Assembly: GCF_002866025.1 (NCBI RefSeq)
Contig: NZ_LNDE01000003.1
Span: 93,374 to 157,373 of the forward strand
Direction of reading: 5' to 3'
From: Thermotoga sp. KOL6
GTDB lineage: Bacteria > Thermotogota > Thermotogae > Thermotogales > Thermotogaceae
Length of the DNA stretch: 64,000 nt
The notes below the pieces were generated by a model. That model made no database searches. It was not told the DNA's origin and worked only from the letters and a program-made list of their open reading frames with translations. Positions 29,189 through 40,300 of the stretch are shown piece by piece. Position numbers and translations under genes: made by a program. How positions within the stretch are numbered: position 1 is the first letter of the stretch; each line of letters starts with the position of its first letter.

Positions 29189-29740
29189 GATTTTCAAGGC
29201 TTTTTTTATCACTTCGGAAGTAGTCATTCCTTCTTTGAGAACCTCTTTCACAACTTCCCTTGCCAACCTTTCTGGATATCCAAGCGACACCAACGCTTCT
29301 AAGGATTCATGATAAACTTTCATATCTTTGATATCTACGTTCTCAAACTCTCCTTTCAATTCCATGACGATGCGTTCGGCAGTTTTTTTGCTGATTCCAG
29401 GTAATTTCGAAAGACCTTCGATATCCTGGGAAGCAATCATTGTGATCAGATTGTCTACATCTTCACTCGAAAGTAACTTCAAAGCTGTCTTTGGACCGAG
29501 CCTTGAGACCTTTATGAGTGAAAGAAAGAGATTTTTCTTTTTTTCATCCGAAAAACCATACAGTGTTACTCCCTCTTGAGAGATTATCATGAACGTATGG
29601 AGATAACAGTCTTTTCCCTCTTCCAACTCTTCGCTTGTTTGCATATCGCATACGATCTCAAATACAATTCCCGAGTTTGTTGACAGATGTATCGTGTTCC
29701 CACTCTTTTGTACCACCTTCCCCACGATGCCTGCAATCAT
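29174..29740 (-). CDS. ruvA: Holliday junction DNA helicase subunit RuvA
   Basis: RuvA binds Holliday junctions and loads the RuvB motor. The 188-residue protein has the N-terminal OB domain (MIAGIVGKVVQKSGNTI, then FLSLIKVSRLGPKTALKLL), tandem helix-hairpin-helix motifs (LSKLPGISKKTAERIVMELK) and a C-terminal domain III (EALVSLGYPERLAREVV) that touches RuvB. The ATG at 29740 overlaps the folC stop as ATGA and follows GAGGAG; the upstream in-frame ATG at 29749 lies inside folC. No ruvB or ruvC is in the window. Confidence 0.96.
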   Translation of the reverse strand: MIAGIVGKVVQKSGNTIHLSTNSGIVFEIVCDMQTSEELEEGKDCYLHTFMIISQEGVTLYGFSDEKKKNLFLSLIKVSRLGPKTALKLLSSEDVDNLITMIASQDIEGLSKLPGISKKTAERIVMELKGEFENVDIKDMKVYHESLEALVSLGYPERLAREVVKEVLKEGMTTSEVIKKALKILSRR

Positions 29741-31035
29741 ACATTCCACTCCTCGCTGATCTTTCCTTCTACAAGATATTCTCTGACGTATCCAACAAGA
29801 AAAAGAGAGCCAGTTACAACGGTTACAGAGTCCTCATTCGTTTCTTCCAAAGCTTCAAAAGGATCTTCGATTATTTCTGGGTTGTTAAAAATTTTTTTTG
29901 CAATTTCCACCAGACCGTCAAAATCCTTCATTCTGGATGAAGGAACGCGGGTGAGGATAACTTTTCTGAAAATCCCAGTGTAATTTTTCAAAATACCTTC
30001 TCTATCCTTGTCATCGAGGATACCAACTATCAAATCCAAAGGCCTTCCTTTGAAATACATCTTCAAACTTTCTACAAGACTTTTCGCGCCGTGTGGATTG
30101 TGAGCTCCATCGAGGACGAATGTCTTACCATCTTTCTCTAAGACTTCAAATCTCCCTATATTTTTTGCCTTTTTCAAACCCTCACGAACGGCTCTTTCGC
30201 TCACTGATATTCCACTCGCTTCCAGTGCCTTCAAAGCAACTGCTGCATTTTTTATCTGATGATATCCGTTCATTTTCAGAATCAGATCCTTCATTTCTTT
30301 ATCGCCAAAATAATCGAACTTGTTTTCAAAGATTTTCAACTGTTTTACTTTCACAGAGAAATCTTTGTTCAAAACGTACAATTTCGACCTTTTATTTCTT
30401 GCGATATCTTCTATCACTTTTAGAGCTTCTTCTTTATTTTCCCCGGTGACAGTGGGAATATATTCCTTTATTATCCCAGATTTTTCCCACGCAATTTGCT
30501 CCATAGTTTTTCCTAAAACTTTTTCATGATCCTTATCTACTGTGACAATAACAGAACACAATGGTTTTACCACATTTGTGGCATCCAAACGACCTCCAAG
30601 CCCAACTTCTAGAACGGCAAAATCCACACTCTTTTTTGCAAAATAGAGAAAGGCCATCGCTGTTACGGTTTCGAAAAAACTGGGGGAGAATATTTCATCC
30701 CTGTCCAGTTCATTCAACACAGGTTCTATCTCTTGAAAAATCTCTACAACGTCCTTTTCGGAGATGTAGCCTTCATTCAATCTTATTCTTTCTCTAAAGG
30801 TGCTGAGATGTGGAGAGTAATATGCACCCACCCTATAACCTTGAGCCGTTAGTACATGGCTGATCATGTTGGTGACTGATCCTTTTCCATTTGTCCCGGC
30901 GACGTGTATGGTTTCATAATTCAAGTGGGGATTTCCAAGGCGCGAGAGAAGAAGGCGAATCCTTTCGAGGCCAGGCTTTATCCTACCCATTGGCTTTTTA
31001 TGATACAAGTATCTCAACACATCCAAGTATTCCAT
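29737..31035 (-). CDS. folC: Folylpolyglutamate synthase / dihydrofolate synthase
   Basis: FolC adds glutamate to dihydropteroate or folates using ATP. This Mur-ligase-like protein of 432 residues shows IHVAGTNGKGSVTNMISHVL (P-loop), YSPHLSTFRERIRLN, FAVLEVGLGGRLDATN, VDKDHEKVLGKT and FVLDGAHNPHGAKSLVE. The start follows the deoB stop with no spacer. It is the middle gene of deoB-folC-ruvA. Confidence 0.95.
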   Translation of the reverse strand: MEYLDVLRYLYHKKPMGRIKPGLERIRLLLSRLGNPHLNYETIHVAGTNGKGSVTNMISHVLTAQGYRVGAYYSPHLSTFRERIRLNEGYISEKDVVEIFQEIEPVLNELDRDEIFSPSFFETVTAMAFLYFAKKSVDFAVLEVGLGGRLDATNVVKPLCSVIVTVDKDHEKVLGKTMEQIAWEKSGIIKEYIPTVTGENKEEALKVIEDIARNKRSKLYVLNKDFSVKVKQLKIFENKFDYFGDKEMKDLILKMNGYHQIKNAAVALKALEASGISVSERAVREGLKKAKNIGRFEVLEKDGKTFVLDGAHNPHGAKSLVESLKMYFKGRPLDLIVGILDDKDREGILKNYTGIFRKVILTRVPSSRMKDFDGLVEIAKKIFNNPEIIEDPFEALEETNEDSVTVVTGSLFLVGYVREYLVEGKISEEWNV

Positions 31036-32217
31036 TTACTCGCTGTCACCCCATATGAGATTCTTGAAGGAAGTTCCGTTTTCTAATGGAGGAACGCCGA
31101 AGATATCTGCTATTGTTTGTCCAAGATCAGCGAAAGTCTCCCTGACACCTATATTCACATCTCTTTTCAGTTTTTTTCCGTATCCTAAAACAGGTACCAT
31201 CTCACGTGAATGATCCGTTGAGGGAGTTGTGGGATCACAACCGTGATCAGCCGTTATGAAAAGAATATCATCCTCTGTCATAAATTGAAGAATTTCAGGA
31301 AGTCTTCTATCGAATTCCTCCAGAGCTTCAGCATAAGCAACGTAATTGTTTCTGTGACCGTACTTTGTATCGAAATCTACTAAGTTTGTGAATATCAAAC
31401 AATCGTGTTTTTTCTCTTTTAAAAGGAAAACGGTTTTGTCAACACCATCGTTGTTGTCTTTCGTTTTGTAATTTTCTGTTATTCCTCTTCCCGCAAATAT
31501 GTCGGCTATTTTTCCTACTCCGTAAACAGGGATGTTGTTTTTCGTGAGGATGTCTAATAGCGTTTCCCCTTCCGGTTCGAGCGAAAAATCCTTTCTTTCG
31601 GGCGTTCGAACGTAGTTCGGCCATTCTCCTGTGAACGGTCTGGCTATGACTCTTGCAACTTTGTAACCCATTTCATCGAGTAGTTCTCTGGCGATTCTGC
31701 AGTACTCATAGAGTTGTTCTAGTGGAACGATTTCTTTTTTCGCGGCAATTTGAAAGACACTATCCGCTGAGGTGTAGACTATCAGAGCACCTGTTTTCTC
31801 GTGAATAGGCCCTAATTCCTTTATTATCTCTGTTCCTGAAGCAGGTTTGTTTCCTATCACTTTTCTCCCTGTTCTTCTTTCGAATTCTTCTATCAATTCT
31901 TTTGGAAAGCCGTTCGGGAAAAGATCAAACGGTTTTTTAAGGATTATACCGGCTATTTCCCAATGACCGGTAGTTGTATCTTTTCCAGGACTCTTCTCCA
32001 TCATCTTTCCATAAATACCTTCCGCCGGTTTCACGGGTTTAACTCCCGGTATATCTTCAAGGTTTCCTAGCCCCAATCTTTCCATATTTGGAAGATGCAG
32101 CCCTCCAACTGCTTTGGCGGTATTAACGAGTGTGTTACTTCCTTCATCACCATATAAGTGAGCATCTGGCATTTCACCAATTCCCACGCTATCGAGAACG
32201 ATCAAAGTCACTCTCAT
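31036..32217 (-). CDS. deoB: Phosphopentomutase
   Basis: DeoB interconverts (deoxy)ribose 1- and 5-phosphates in nucleoside salvage and needs Mn2+. It belongs to the alkaline phosphatase superfamily: [19 protein letters not shown] and [12 protein letters not shown] carry the first metal Asp and the phosphorylated Thr; [16 protein letters not shown] and [20 protein letters not shown] hold the second metal group. The ATG at 32217 agrees with the family start; an ATG at 32238 adds seven residues without benefit. It heads the leftward unit and is divergent from leuS. Confidence 0.95.
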   Translation of the reverse strand: MRVTLIVLDSVGIGEMPDAHLYGDEGSNTLVNTAKAVGGLHLPNMERLGLGNLEDIPGVKPVKPAEGIYGKMMEKSPGKDTTTGHWEIAGIILKKPFDLFPNGFPKELIEEFERRTGRKVIGNKPASGTEIIKELGPIHEKTGALIVYTSADSVFQIAAKKEIVPLEQLYEYCRIARELLDEMGYKVARVIARPFTGEWPNYVRTPERKDFSLEPEGETLLDILTKNNIPVYGVGKIADIFAGRGITENYKTKDNNDGVDKTVFLLKEKKHDCLIFTNLVDFDTKYGHRNNYVAYAEALEEFDRRLPEILQFMTEDDILFITADHGCDPTTPSTDHSREMVPVLGYGKKLKRDVNIGVRETFADLGQTIADIFGVPPLENGTSFKNLIWGDSE

Positions 32218-32314
32218 CCTTATCAGCCCCTTTTCCAAAAAATTCTACCATGAAAGCGCGAAAATCTGCTATTATTAAGTTAAGAGAAATACAGGAGACT
32301 CAGGAGGTGTAGAT

Positions 32315-34789
32315 ATGAAAGAGTATAGGCCACAAGAAATAGAGAAAAAATGGCAAAAAGTTTGGGAAGAGAAGAAGGTTTTCTACACACCGCAAAGATC
32401 TGAAAAACCCAAGTATTACGCCCTCGTGATGTTCCCCTATCCTTCGGGAACGCTACATGTGGGTCACGTGAAGAACTACGTTATCGGCGATATTGTCGCC
32501 AGATACAAGAGAATGAGAGGCTACAATGTTCTCCATCCTTTCGGTTACGATGCTTTCGGTCTTCCAGCGGAAAACGCTGCCATAGAAAAGGGTATCCATC
32601 CAGAAGAATGGACCAAAAGAAACATTTCTATCATACGAGAGCAGGTGAAAAAACTTGGTATAAGTTATGACTGGAGCAGAGAAATAGCTACTTGTGATGA
32701 GGAGTACTACAAATGGACCCAGTGGATTTTTCTTCAACTTTATAAGAACGGTCTTGCTTACAAAAAGAAAGCGGCCGTTAATTGGTGTCCCAGTTGTAAG
32801 ACAGTTTTGGCGAACGAACAGGTCAAGGATGGAAAATGTGAAAGATGTGGAACGAACGTCACCATAAAGCATCTTGAACAGTGGTTTTTCAAAATCACTG
32901 ACTACGCAGAAAGGCTATTAAGCGACTTGGACAAACTCACCGGATGGCCTGAGCATGTGAAAACGATGCAAAGAAACTGGATAGGAAAAAGCACTGGAGC
33001 CGAGATCGAGTTTCCAGTGGAAGGTACAGATACGAAGATTAAGATTTTTACAACAAGACCCGACACACTTTGGGGAGTTACTTTCATGGCCCTCGCACCT
33101 GAGTCTCCACTTGTGGAGGAGCTCGCTCCCGAGGATGAAAAAAAGGCGCTTCAGGAGTTCCTCGAACGTGTAAGGCAACAGGATAGATTCAAAAGGACCT
33201 CTGTGGAAGCGGAAAAAGAAGGCTTTTTCCTTGGAAGATACGCAGTCAATCCGGTGAACGGTGAAAAGGTTCCTATATACGTTGCGAATTACATTCTAAT
33301 GGAGTACGGAACCGGTGCCATAATGGGAGTTCCCGCGCACGACCAGAGAGATTTCGATTTTGCTAGGAAATACGGGATACCCATAAAAGTCGTTATAAAG
33401 CCGGAGGATAAGGATCTCGATCCTAAAACGATGAAAGAAGCTTACGAAGGTGAAGGGATCATGGTAAATTCCGGTCCATTTACGGGAATACCGAGCAAAG
33501 AGGGTATTGAGAAAGTTATAAATTGGCTTGAAGAAAAGGGATTGGGCAAGCGATCGGTTCAGTATAAGCTTAGAGATTGGCTTATTTCAAGACAAAGGTA
33601 TTGGGGGGCGCCTATTCCCATTGTTTACTGCAAGAATTGTGGAATCGTACCTGTTCCGGAAGAAGACCTTCCTGTGAGACTTCCGAAGGATGTAGAATTT
33701 CTTCCAACAGGACAATCTCCCCTTTCTTTCCACGAAGGTTTCAAGAAGACAAAGTGCCCGATCTGTGGCGGTGATGCTCAGAGAGAGACCGACACTATGG
33801 ATACGTTCGTTGATTCGTCTTGGTATTTCCTCAGGTATGTGAATCCTCATTTAGAAGATAAGCCTTTCGAACCTGACGACGTGAATTATTGGCTCCCTGT
33901 GGATCAGTACATAGGAGGTGTGGAACACGCTGTTCTTCATCTTTTGTACTCCCGATTCATAACCAAAGTCCTTCACGATTTGGGATATTTGAAATTCGAC
34001 GAGCCGTTCACTAATTTGTTCACGCAAGGAATGATTTACAAAGATGGTGCTAAGATGTCCAAATCGAAGGGGAATGTAGTCTCTCCAGACGAGATGATAG
34101 AAAAATACGGCACTGATACTTTGAGAATGTACATTCTGTTCATGGCGCCGCCGGAAAAAGATGCAGAATGGAGCGACGCCGGAATAGAGGGTGTCCACAG
34201 ATTCGTGAAAAGACTTTGGAATACTTTCTATACGATCCTCCCGTATGTAAAAGAGGAAAAGATCGAAGGACTTTCACTGAACAGTGCGGTAGAGAAAGAA
34301 CTCAGAAGAAAATTACACAGCATAATAAAGAAGATTACGGAAGATATTGAAGGTGGCTTTAAGTTCAACACAGCTATCAGCGGTCTCATGGAATTGGTAA
34401 ATCACCTAAATCAGTACTTGAACAACGTCCCAGAGGAAAAATGGAATAGGAAGCTTCTGAGAGAAATTGCTGAAAAACTGACACTCGCGTTGTCTCCTTT
34501 TGCACCACACATAGCGGAAGAATTCTGGCACGATCTTGGAAAAGAAGGATTGGTAGTTCAGCAGGAATGGCCATCTTACGATCCAAAGGCTCTTGAAGTT
34601 GAAGAAGTCGAAATTGCCATTCAAATAAATGGAAAAGTGAGAGATAAAATGATGGTACCGGTCGATATAAATGAAGAAGAACTGAAGAAGATCGTTCTGG
34701 AGAGGGAAAAGATCAAAGAGTACGTTGGGGATAAGCCTATAAGGAAATTCATTTATGTCAAGGGAAGAATAGCGAATATAGTGGTATGA
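32315..34789 (+). CDS. leuS: Leucyl-tRNA synthetase
   Basis: An 824-residue class I synthetase. MFPYPSGTLHVGHVKNY is the HIGH motif, and KMSKSKGNVVSPDEM the KMSKS loop. The CP1 editing domain (about 220-415) shows IFTTRPDTLWGVTFMALAPE and GTGAIMGVPAHDQRDFDFA with the editing Asp. Two zinc-type Cys groups are visible (CPSCKTV...CERCG, and CKNCG...CPICGG). It heads a rightward run to hppA, with GGAGGTG before the ATG. No T-box leader is present. Confidence 0.97.
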   Translation: MKEYRPQEIEKKWQKVWEEKKVFYTPQRSEKPKYYALVMFPYPSGTLHVGHVKNYVIGDIVARYKRMRGYNVLHPFGYDAFGLPAENAAIEKGIHPEEWTKRNISIIREQVKKLGISYDWSREIATCDEEYYKWTQWIFLQLYKNGLAYKKKAAVNWCPSCKTVLANEQVKDGKCERCGTNVTIKHLEQWFFKITDYAERLLSDLDKLTGWPEHVKTMQRNWIGKSTGAEIEFPVEGTDTKIKIFTTRPDTLWGVTFMALAPESPLVEELAPEDEKKALQEFLERVRQQDRFKRTSVEAEKEGFFLGRYAVNPVNGEKVPIYVANYILMEYGTGAIMGVPAHDQRDFDFARKYGIPIKVVIKPEDKDLDPKTMKEAYEGEGIMVNSGPFTGIPSKEGIEKVINWLEEKGLGKRSVQYKLRDWLISRQRYWGAPIPIVYCKNCGIVPVPEEDLPVRLPKDVEFLPTGQSPLSFHEGFKKTKCPICGGDAQRETDTMDTFVDSSWYFLRYVNPHLEDKPFEPDDVNYWLPVDQYIGGVEHAVLHLLYSRFITKVLHDLGYLKFDEPFTNLFTQGMIYKDGAKMSKSKGNVVSPDEMIEKYGTDTLRMYILFMAPPEKDAEWSDAGIEGVHRFVKRLWNTFYTILPYVKEEKIEGLSLNSAVEKELRRKLHSIIKKITEDIEGGFKFNTAISGLMELVNHLNQYLNNVPEEKWNRKLLREIAEKLTLALSPFAPHIAEEFWHDLGKEGLVVQQEWPSYDPKALEVEEVEIAIQINGKVRDKMMVPVDINEEELKKIVLEREKIKEYVGDKPIRKFIYVKGRIANIVV

Positions 34790-34798
34790 GGTGATAGA

Positions 34799-35425
34799 AT
34801 GGCTGGAAAGATTCCAAAACCTGTATCAAAAAGATTGGTCAGTTATTACATGTGTTTGGAGAGACTCCTCGAGGAAGGGGAGGAAGTAGTTTCTTCGGAG
34901 GAGCTTGCACAGAGATTGGATCTCAAGGCTAGCCAGATCAGAAAAGATCTTTCTTACTTCGGAGAGTTCGGGAAACGTGGAGTTGGATACAATGTAGAAC
35001 ACCTGTACAACGCCATTGGAGAGATACTTGGAGTGAAGAAAGAATGGAAGCTCGTCGTCGTTGGAGCAGGAAACATAGGTCGAGCTGTGGCGAATTATGC
35101 CGTTATGAGGGAAAGGGGTTTCAAAATAGTGGGTATCTTCGATAAAGATCCATCAAAGGTTGGTAAAGAGATTGCTCCGGGATTGACGGTGATGGATGTA
35201 AAAAATTTGGAGGAATTCGTAAAAGAAAATGGTGTGGAAATAGGGGTGATCGCCGTTCCGGCTGATCGCGCGCAGGAGATTGCAGAGAGATTGGAAGAAA
35301 GTGGTGTGAAAGGAATTTTGAATTTCGCTCCTGTGAAAATCAAAGTCTCCATTCCGATCGAAAATATTGACATAACTGCGGCTCTGAGGGTCCTCACTTT
35401 TGAGATTGTAAGGAGGAACAAATGA
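34799..35425 (+). CDS. rex: Redox-sensing transcriptional repressor Rex
   Basis: Rex senses the NADH/NAD+ ratio and represses fermentation and hydrogen genes when NADH is low. The 208-residue protein has a winged-helix domain (LAQRLDLKASQIRKDLSYFGEFGKRGVGY) and a Rossmann domain with VVVGAGNIGRAVANY as the dinucleotide loop. The C-terminal IDITAALRVLTFEIVRR is the domain-swapped helix. It lies 9 bases after leuS. Rex sites elsewhere in the genome cannot be assessed from this window. Confidence 0.96.
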   Translation: MAGKIPKPVSKRLVSYYMCLERLLEEGEEVVSSEELAQRLDLKASQIRKDLSYFGEFGKRGVGYNVEHLYNAIGEILGVKKEWKLVVVGAGNIGRAVANYAVMRERGFKIVGIFDKDPSKVGKEIAPGLTVMDVKNLEEFVKENGVEIGVIAVPADRAQEIAERLEESGVKGILNFAPVKIKVSIPIENIDITAALRVLTFEIVRRNK

Positions 35426-35647
35426 ATGGAATACGACGTTTATGTCAAGGTTTCCAAAGAAGATGTTCATCTTCTGAATTATCTCTTGGAAGTCGAAGAA
35501 CACATGTTCAACATCAGAAAATACGAAGATGGCGTTTTAAGAATCATCACACCTTTTCCGGAAGAAGCGATCAAGCTTCTTGAAGGTTGTAAGGAAATGG
35601 TGGATCTCGAAATAATCGATGTGAGGGAGAACCCTGGAGAAGCATGA
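35426..35647 (+). CDS. DUF4911-type small protein
   Basis: A 73-residue protein (MEYDVYVKVSKEDVHLLNYL, ending VDLEIIDVRENPGEA) that fits the small DUF4911 family; a T. maritima homologue follows rex in the same order. An alpha/beta sandwich is plausible. No function is known. It abuts rex and overlaps the HAD gene by 4 bases, so it is translated with them. Confidence 0.65.
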   Translation: MEYDVYVKVSKEDVHLLNYLLEVEEHMFNIRKYEDGVLRIITPFPEEAIKLLEGCKEMVDLEIIDVRENPGEA

Positions 35648-36111
35648 AAAAGGTCGAAAGAGTTAACAGAGTGGAAGACGTAAACTTTGAAGCGCTCATA
35701 AAAGAAGGATACGAATATTTTTTGTTCGATTTTGACAACACACTTGCTCCTTGGAGAGAAGAAAACGTAGATGAAAGTAAGAGAAAAATTCTGGAGAATC
35801 TTTCAAAGAAGGCACACGTGGTGATCGTGTCGAATGGAACACCGAGAAGGGTAGAGCTTCCTGCTACTTTCATCTGGCGAGCTGGTAAACCTTTCAGTTT
35901 CAAATTGTGGAAGTTTTTGAGGAGGAAGAAGGTTAACCCGAAACGATGTGTAATGATAGGGGATCAGATATTCACGGATGTTCTTATGGGGAAGCTTTTT
36001 GGATTTCGAGTGATAAAGGTGAAACCTTTGAGCTCGAAAGAGTTCTTCGGTACGAAAATTTTGCGGTTCTTCGAAAGGATAGTGGAGGGTCAAAAAGATG
36101 AGAACGGGTGA
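35644..36111 (+). CDS. YqeG-type HAD phosphatase
   Basis: A 155-residue capless HAD-superfamily phosphatase: FLFDFDNTLAPW is motif I with the nucleophilic Asp, VVIVSNGTPRR motif II, and RCVMIGDQIFTDVLMGKLFG motifs III/IV. This matches the YqeG subfamily (IIIA), related to mitochondrial phosphatidylglycerophosphate phosphatase. Its bacterial substrate is not firmly known. It overlaps both neighbours (4 and 14 bases). Confidence 0.82.
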   Translation: MKKVERVNRVEDVNFEALIKEGYEYFLFDFDNTLAPWREENVDESKRKILENLSKKAHVVIVSNGTPRRVELPATFIWRAGKPFSFKLWKFLRRKKVNPKRCVMIGDQIFTDVLMGKLFGFRVIKVKPLSSKEFFGTKILRFFERIVEGQKDENG

Positions 36112-37312
36112 AATGAAAATAAACTGGGTTTCGAGATATATGCCTCTTCTGAATGAAATCTCAAGAGAGTACTCGAAAGAAAAACCACTGTCTGGTTTGA
36201 CTGTGGGTATGAGTATACATCTCGAAGCGAAAACGGCATATTTAGCCATAACGCTTTCTAAGCTGGGAGCGAAGGTAGTTGTGACTGGAAGTAATCCACT
36301 TTCTACTCAAGACGACGTGGCAGAAGCCCTCGCAGAAAAGGGAATAATCGTTTATGCGAAGAGAACACATGATGAGAATGTTTATCGTGCAAATCTCGTG
36401 AAAGTGTTGGATGAAAAACCGGATTTCATAATAGACGATGGTGGAGACCTTACCGTCATATCTCATCTTGAAAGGACTGATGTTCTCGAAAATCTAAAGG
36501 GTGTGTCTGAGGAAACAACAACTGGTGTGAAACGATTGAGGGCACTTGAAAAATCTGGAAAACTAAGGGTGCCAATTATCGCGGTGAATGACTCTAAAAT
36601 GAAATTCCTTTTTGACAATAGGTACGGAACAGGACAATCTACTTGGGACTCTATCATGAGGAACACCAATCTTCTCGTTGCGGGGAAGAGGGTTGTAGTT
36701 GCGGGTTATGGGTGGTGTGGCAGAGGAATTGCCCTTCGGGCTTCCGGACTCGGTGCGAAAGTTATTGTGACAGAAGTGGATCCCGTTAGGGCAGTAGAAG
36801 CGATTATGGATGGTTTCGAAGTTATGCCGATGAGAGAAGCTGTGAAGAATGCGGATTTTGTTATCACGGCTACAGGGAATACGGATGTGTTGAACGAAGA
36901 AGATATACTCTCTCTTCGAGATGGTGTGATTCTTGCCAATGCAGGGCATTTCAACGTTGAAATACCGGTGAAAGTGTTGGAAAAAATTGCTGTTGAGAAA
37001 TTTGAAGCTCGTCCGAACGTAACAGGTTACGTTTTGAAGAACGGCAAGACAGTTTTTCTTTTAGCGGAGGGAAGGCTGGTGAATCTTGCGGCGGGAGATG
37101 GGCATCCAGTTGAGATCATGGATCTTTCTTTTGCGCTCCAGATAATGGCCGTGTTGTATCTTCTAAAGAATCATGAAAAATTGGAGCCCAAAGTCTACAC
37201 ATTGCCACCTGAAATAGATGAAAAAGTTGCCAAAATGAAGCTGGCAGCTATGAAGGTGGAAATAGATAAGTTAACGGAACATCAAAGGAGGTATCTGGAA
37301 AGTTGGCAGTGA
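36098..37312 (+). CDS. ahcY: S-adenosylhomocysteine hydrolase
   Basis: The enzyme splits S-adenosylhomocysteine to adenosine and homocysteine with a tightly bound dinucleotide. Visible are MSIHLEAKTAYLAITL, DDGGDLTV, SEETTTGVKRL, NDSKMKFLFDNRYGTGQS, the Rossmann loop VVVAGYGWCGRGIA, ANAGHFNVEI and LAAGDGHPVEIMDLSFALQ. The protein has 404 residues and lacks the insert and C-terminal YKY dimer tail of the eukaryotic type, as is usual for archaea and Thermotoga. Start MRTGEMKINWVSRY agrees with the T. maritima protein I recall. Confidence 0.96.
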   Translation: MRTGEMKINWVSRYMPLLNEISREYSKEKPLSGLTVGMSIHLEAKTAYLAITLSKLGAKVVVTGSNPLSTQDDVAEALAEKGIIVYAKRTHDENVYRANLVKVLDEKPDFIIDDGGDLTVISHLERTDVLENLKGVSEETTTGVKRLRALEKSGKLRVPIIAVNDSKMKFLFDNRYGTGQSTWDSIMRNTNLLVAGKRVVVAGYGWCGRGIALRASGLGAKVIVTEVDPVRAVEAIMDGFEVMPMREAVKNADFVITATGNTDVLNEEDILSLRDGVILANAGHFNVEIPVKVLEKIAVEKFEARPNVTGYVLKNGKTVFLLAEGRLVNLAAGDGHPVEIMDLSFALQIMAVLYLLKNHEKLEPKVYTLPPEIDEKVAKMKLAAMKVEIDKLTEHQRRYLESWQ

Positions 37313-40300
37313 ATTCAAAATACCATCATTCTTGTATAAATTGTAATGGCGTGAATACCGACGAGAGAAACGAAAGGGGACTTCCATGTGAAATTTGTCT
37401 ACCTGGGGAGTCCCCTTCTGACATTTATAATGAACTTCTCACCAGAGGAACCCTCAAGGACTATCGTTTCTATCACGACTTTTGGAACAGATATGAAGAG
37501 TTTCGAAATTTCTTCAAGAAATCCTTCGGGAAGGATCTTACAGGTTATCAAAGATTGTGGGCTAAAAGGATTGTTCTGGGGAAGAGTTTTACTATGGTTG
37601 CTCCAACGGGTGTTGGAAAGACAACTTTTGGGATGATAGCTGCTCTGTGGCTTTCCAGAAAGAGAAAAAAATCGGTGTTGATTTTTCCCACTGTAACTTT
37701 GGTGAAGCAAGCGCTCGAGAGATTGAGAGAAATGGCTGATGAGAAAACGAAGATATTGGGTTTTTATTCTTCCATGAAAAAAGAGGAAAAAGAAAAATTC
37801 GAAAAAGGTTTTGAAAGCGGTGATTATCACATCCTTGTTGTTTCTACACAGTTCGTTTCTAAAAACAGAGAAAGACTTGCGAAGAGAAAGTTCGACTTTG
37901 TCTTTGTGGATGATGTGGATGCTGTGCTCAAGGCTTCTCGAAATATAGACACTCTTTTAATGATGGTTGGTATTCCTGAAGAGGAAATCAAAAAAGCTCT
38001 CTTTTTCATCAATCGAGGTCAAACTTACGAAAGACCCAAGAACTTGAGAACAGGTATCCTCGTTGTCTCCTCCGCTACAGCCAGGCCACGTGGAATCAGG
38101 CCCTTGCTTTTCAGGGATCTACTCAACTTCACTGTGGGGAGACTAGTGTCAGTTGCTCGAAACATCACTCACGTTCGCATCTCCACCAAATCCAAGAAAC
38201 GACTGTTGGAACTTGTGAAAAACTTGAAAGATGGTATTCTCATCTTTTCCAAAACTGAGGAAGAAGGAGAAGGTTTAGTAGAGTATCTAAGGAGTAACGG
38301 TATAAAGGTTGGAGAGACATGGAGTAGATTTGAGGAAAATTTCGAAGATTTCAAAGAGGGGAAAATAAACGTCTTGGTTGGCCTTCAAGCCTATTATGGA
38401 AAGCTAACGAGGGGAGTCGATCTCCCTGAAAGGATAAAGTATGTAATCTTCTGGGGGATCCCTTCTATGAGATTTTCTTTGAAACTGGACAAAGTTCCCA
38501 AATTTATCCTTGTGAGGGTTCTTAGAGAAGCAGGTTTGATAAAAGCCCAGGGAAGAATCCTGGAGGATGCGAAGCTCCAGCAAATCGCACAAGAACATTT
38601 TTCACAGGAAGAATTTGTGAAAAAGGTGAAAGAGATATTCAAAGGGGCTACGATAGAGGATGAAGAACTCATAATTCCAGATGTGTACACTTACATTCAA
38701 GCATCTGGAAGATCCTCCAGAATACTCAACGGTGTACTCGTGAAGGGAATTGCTGTGATTTTCGAGGAAAACGAAGAGATCTTCGAGTCACTGAAAACCA
38801 GATTGTTGTTAGTAGCAGAAGAAGAGGTAGTTGAAGAGGACGAGATCGATTGGAAAGAACTCATCCGTGAGGTTGAGGAAAGTAGGAAAAAGGTGACCAA
38901 GGGAGTTGTAGATTCGGCGAAGTCGCTTCTCATCATCGTGGAATCGCCCACAAAAGCTGATACTATATCGAAATTCTTAGGAAAGGCCTCTTCACGTAAA
39001 GAAAGGAATATACTCGTACACGAAGCTGTGACGGGTGACGGTGTTGTTCTTTTCACAGCAACTAGGGGACACGTTTACGATCTGATAACCAAAGGTGGTA
39101 TTCACGGTGTAGAAGAAAAAGATGGTATTTTTGTTCCCGTGTACAACTCCTTAAAAAGGTGTAGAGATTGTGGTTATCAATTTACAGAAGATTATAACGA
39201 GTGTCCTGTATGTTCTTCTAGAAATCTTGATGATAAGACAGAAACACTTAAAGCATTACGGGAAATATCGCTAGAAGTTGATGAGATTCTTGTTGCAACA
39301 GATCCTGATGTTGAAGGAGAAAAGATATCTTGGGACGTAACCCAGTACCTGATACCTGCCAACTGGTCTCTCAAACGAATCGAAATGCATGAAATAACAA
39401 GATATGGTTTCAAAAAGGCCCGAGAAAATGTTCGTTTCGTTGATTTTAATTTGGTAAAAGCGCAAATAGTGAGAAGAGTTCAAGACAGATGGATCGGTTT
39501 TGAGCTGAGTGGGAAACTTCAAAAGAAATTCGAGAAACCCAACTTGTCTGCTGGTAGAGTTCAATCCACCGTTCTAGGATGGATAGTGGAACGAGAAGAG
39601 GAATATAAAAAAAGTGAGAGAAACTTCACGCTTCTCACCTTAGAAAACGGTATACAACTCGAGATAGAAGGTGAAATAACCGGTGATAGTGTTAAAATAG
39701 TGAAACTTGAAGAGATGGAAGAGGAAATAAATCCTTTACCACCATACACAACGTCTACTGCTCTCACAGAAATATCTCAACGCCTGAGATTGGGTGTCCA
39801 AGAAGTTATGAATATTCTTCAGGATCTGTTCGAGAAGGGTTTCATCACTTATCACAGAACAGACTCTACAAGGGTTTCACTGGAAGGACAAAACATTGCG
39901 CGTCTCTATCTGAGAAAGATTGGTAGGGAAAACATTTTCACTGGAAGAGGCTGGTCTTCAGAAGGTGCGCACGAAGCTATCAGGCCGGTGAAGCCCATAG
40001 ATAGAGGAGAGATCGAAGAATTAATTGAAGAAGGTTTGGTTACGGATCTCACAAAAAAGCATCTCGAAATTTACGATCTCATATTCAAGCGTTTCCTAGC
40101 AAGTCAATCTTCTTCTGTCAAGGTAAAAAAACAAGTTGTTACCCTAGAAATAGAAAATCACGTTTTGGAAAGAGAATTTTTGGTGAGCGTGATCAAAGAT
40201 GGATGGAATCTCTTCATGCCCTTAACACTTTCGCCAAGATTTGAACACACAAACTACAAGGTAATTGAAAAAAAGTTTTACAAAAAACATGTGGTTCCTC

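Noticed and set aside
32218..32314. T-box leader for leuS
   Set aside because: The space is under 100 bases and lacks a specifier stem and antiterminator.
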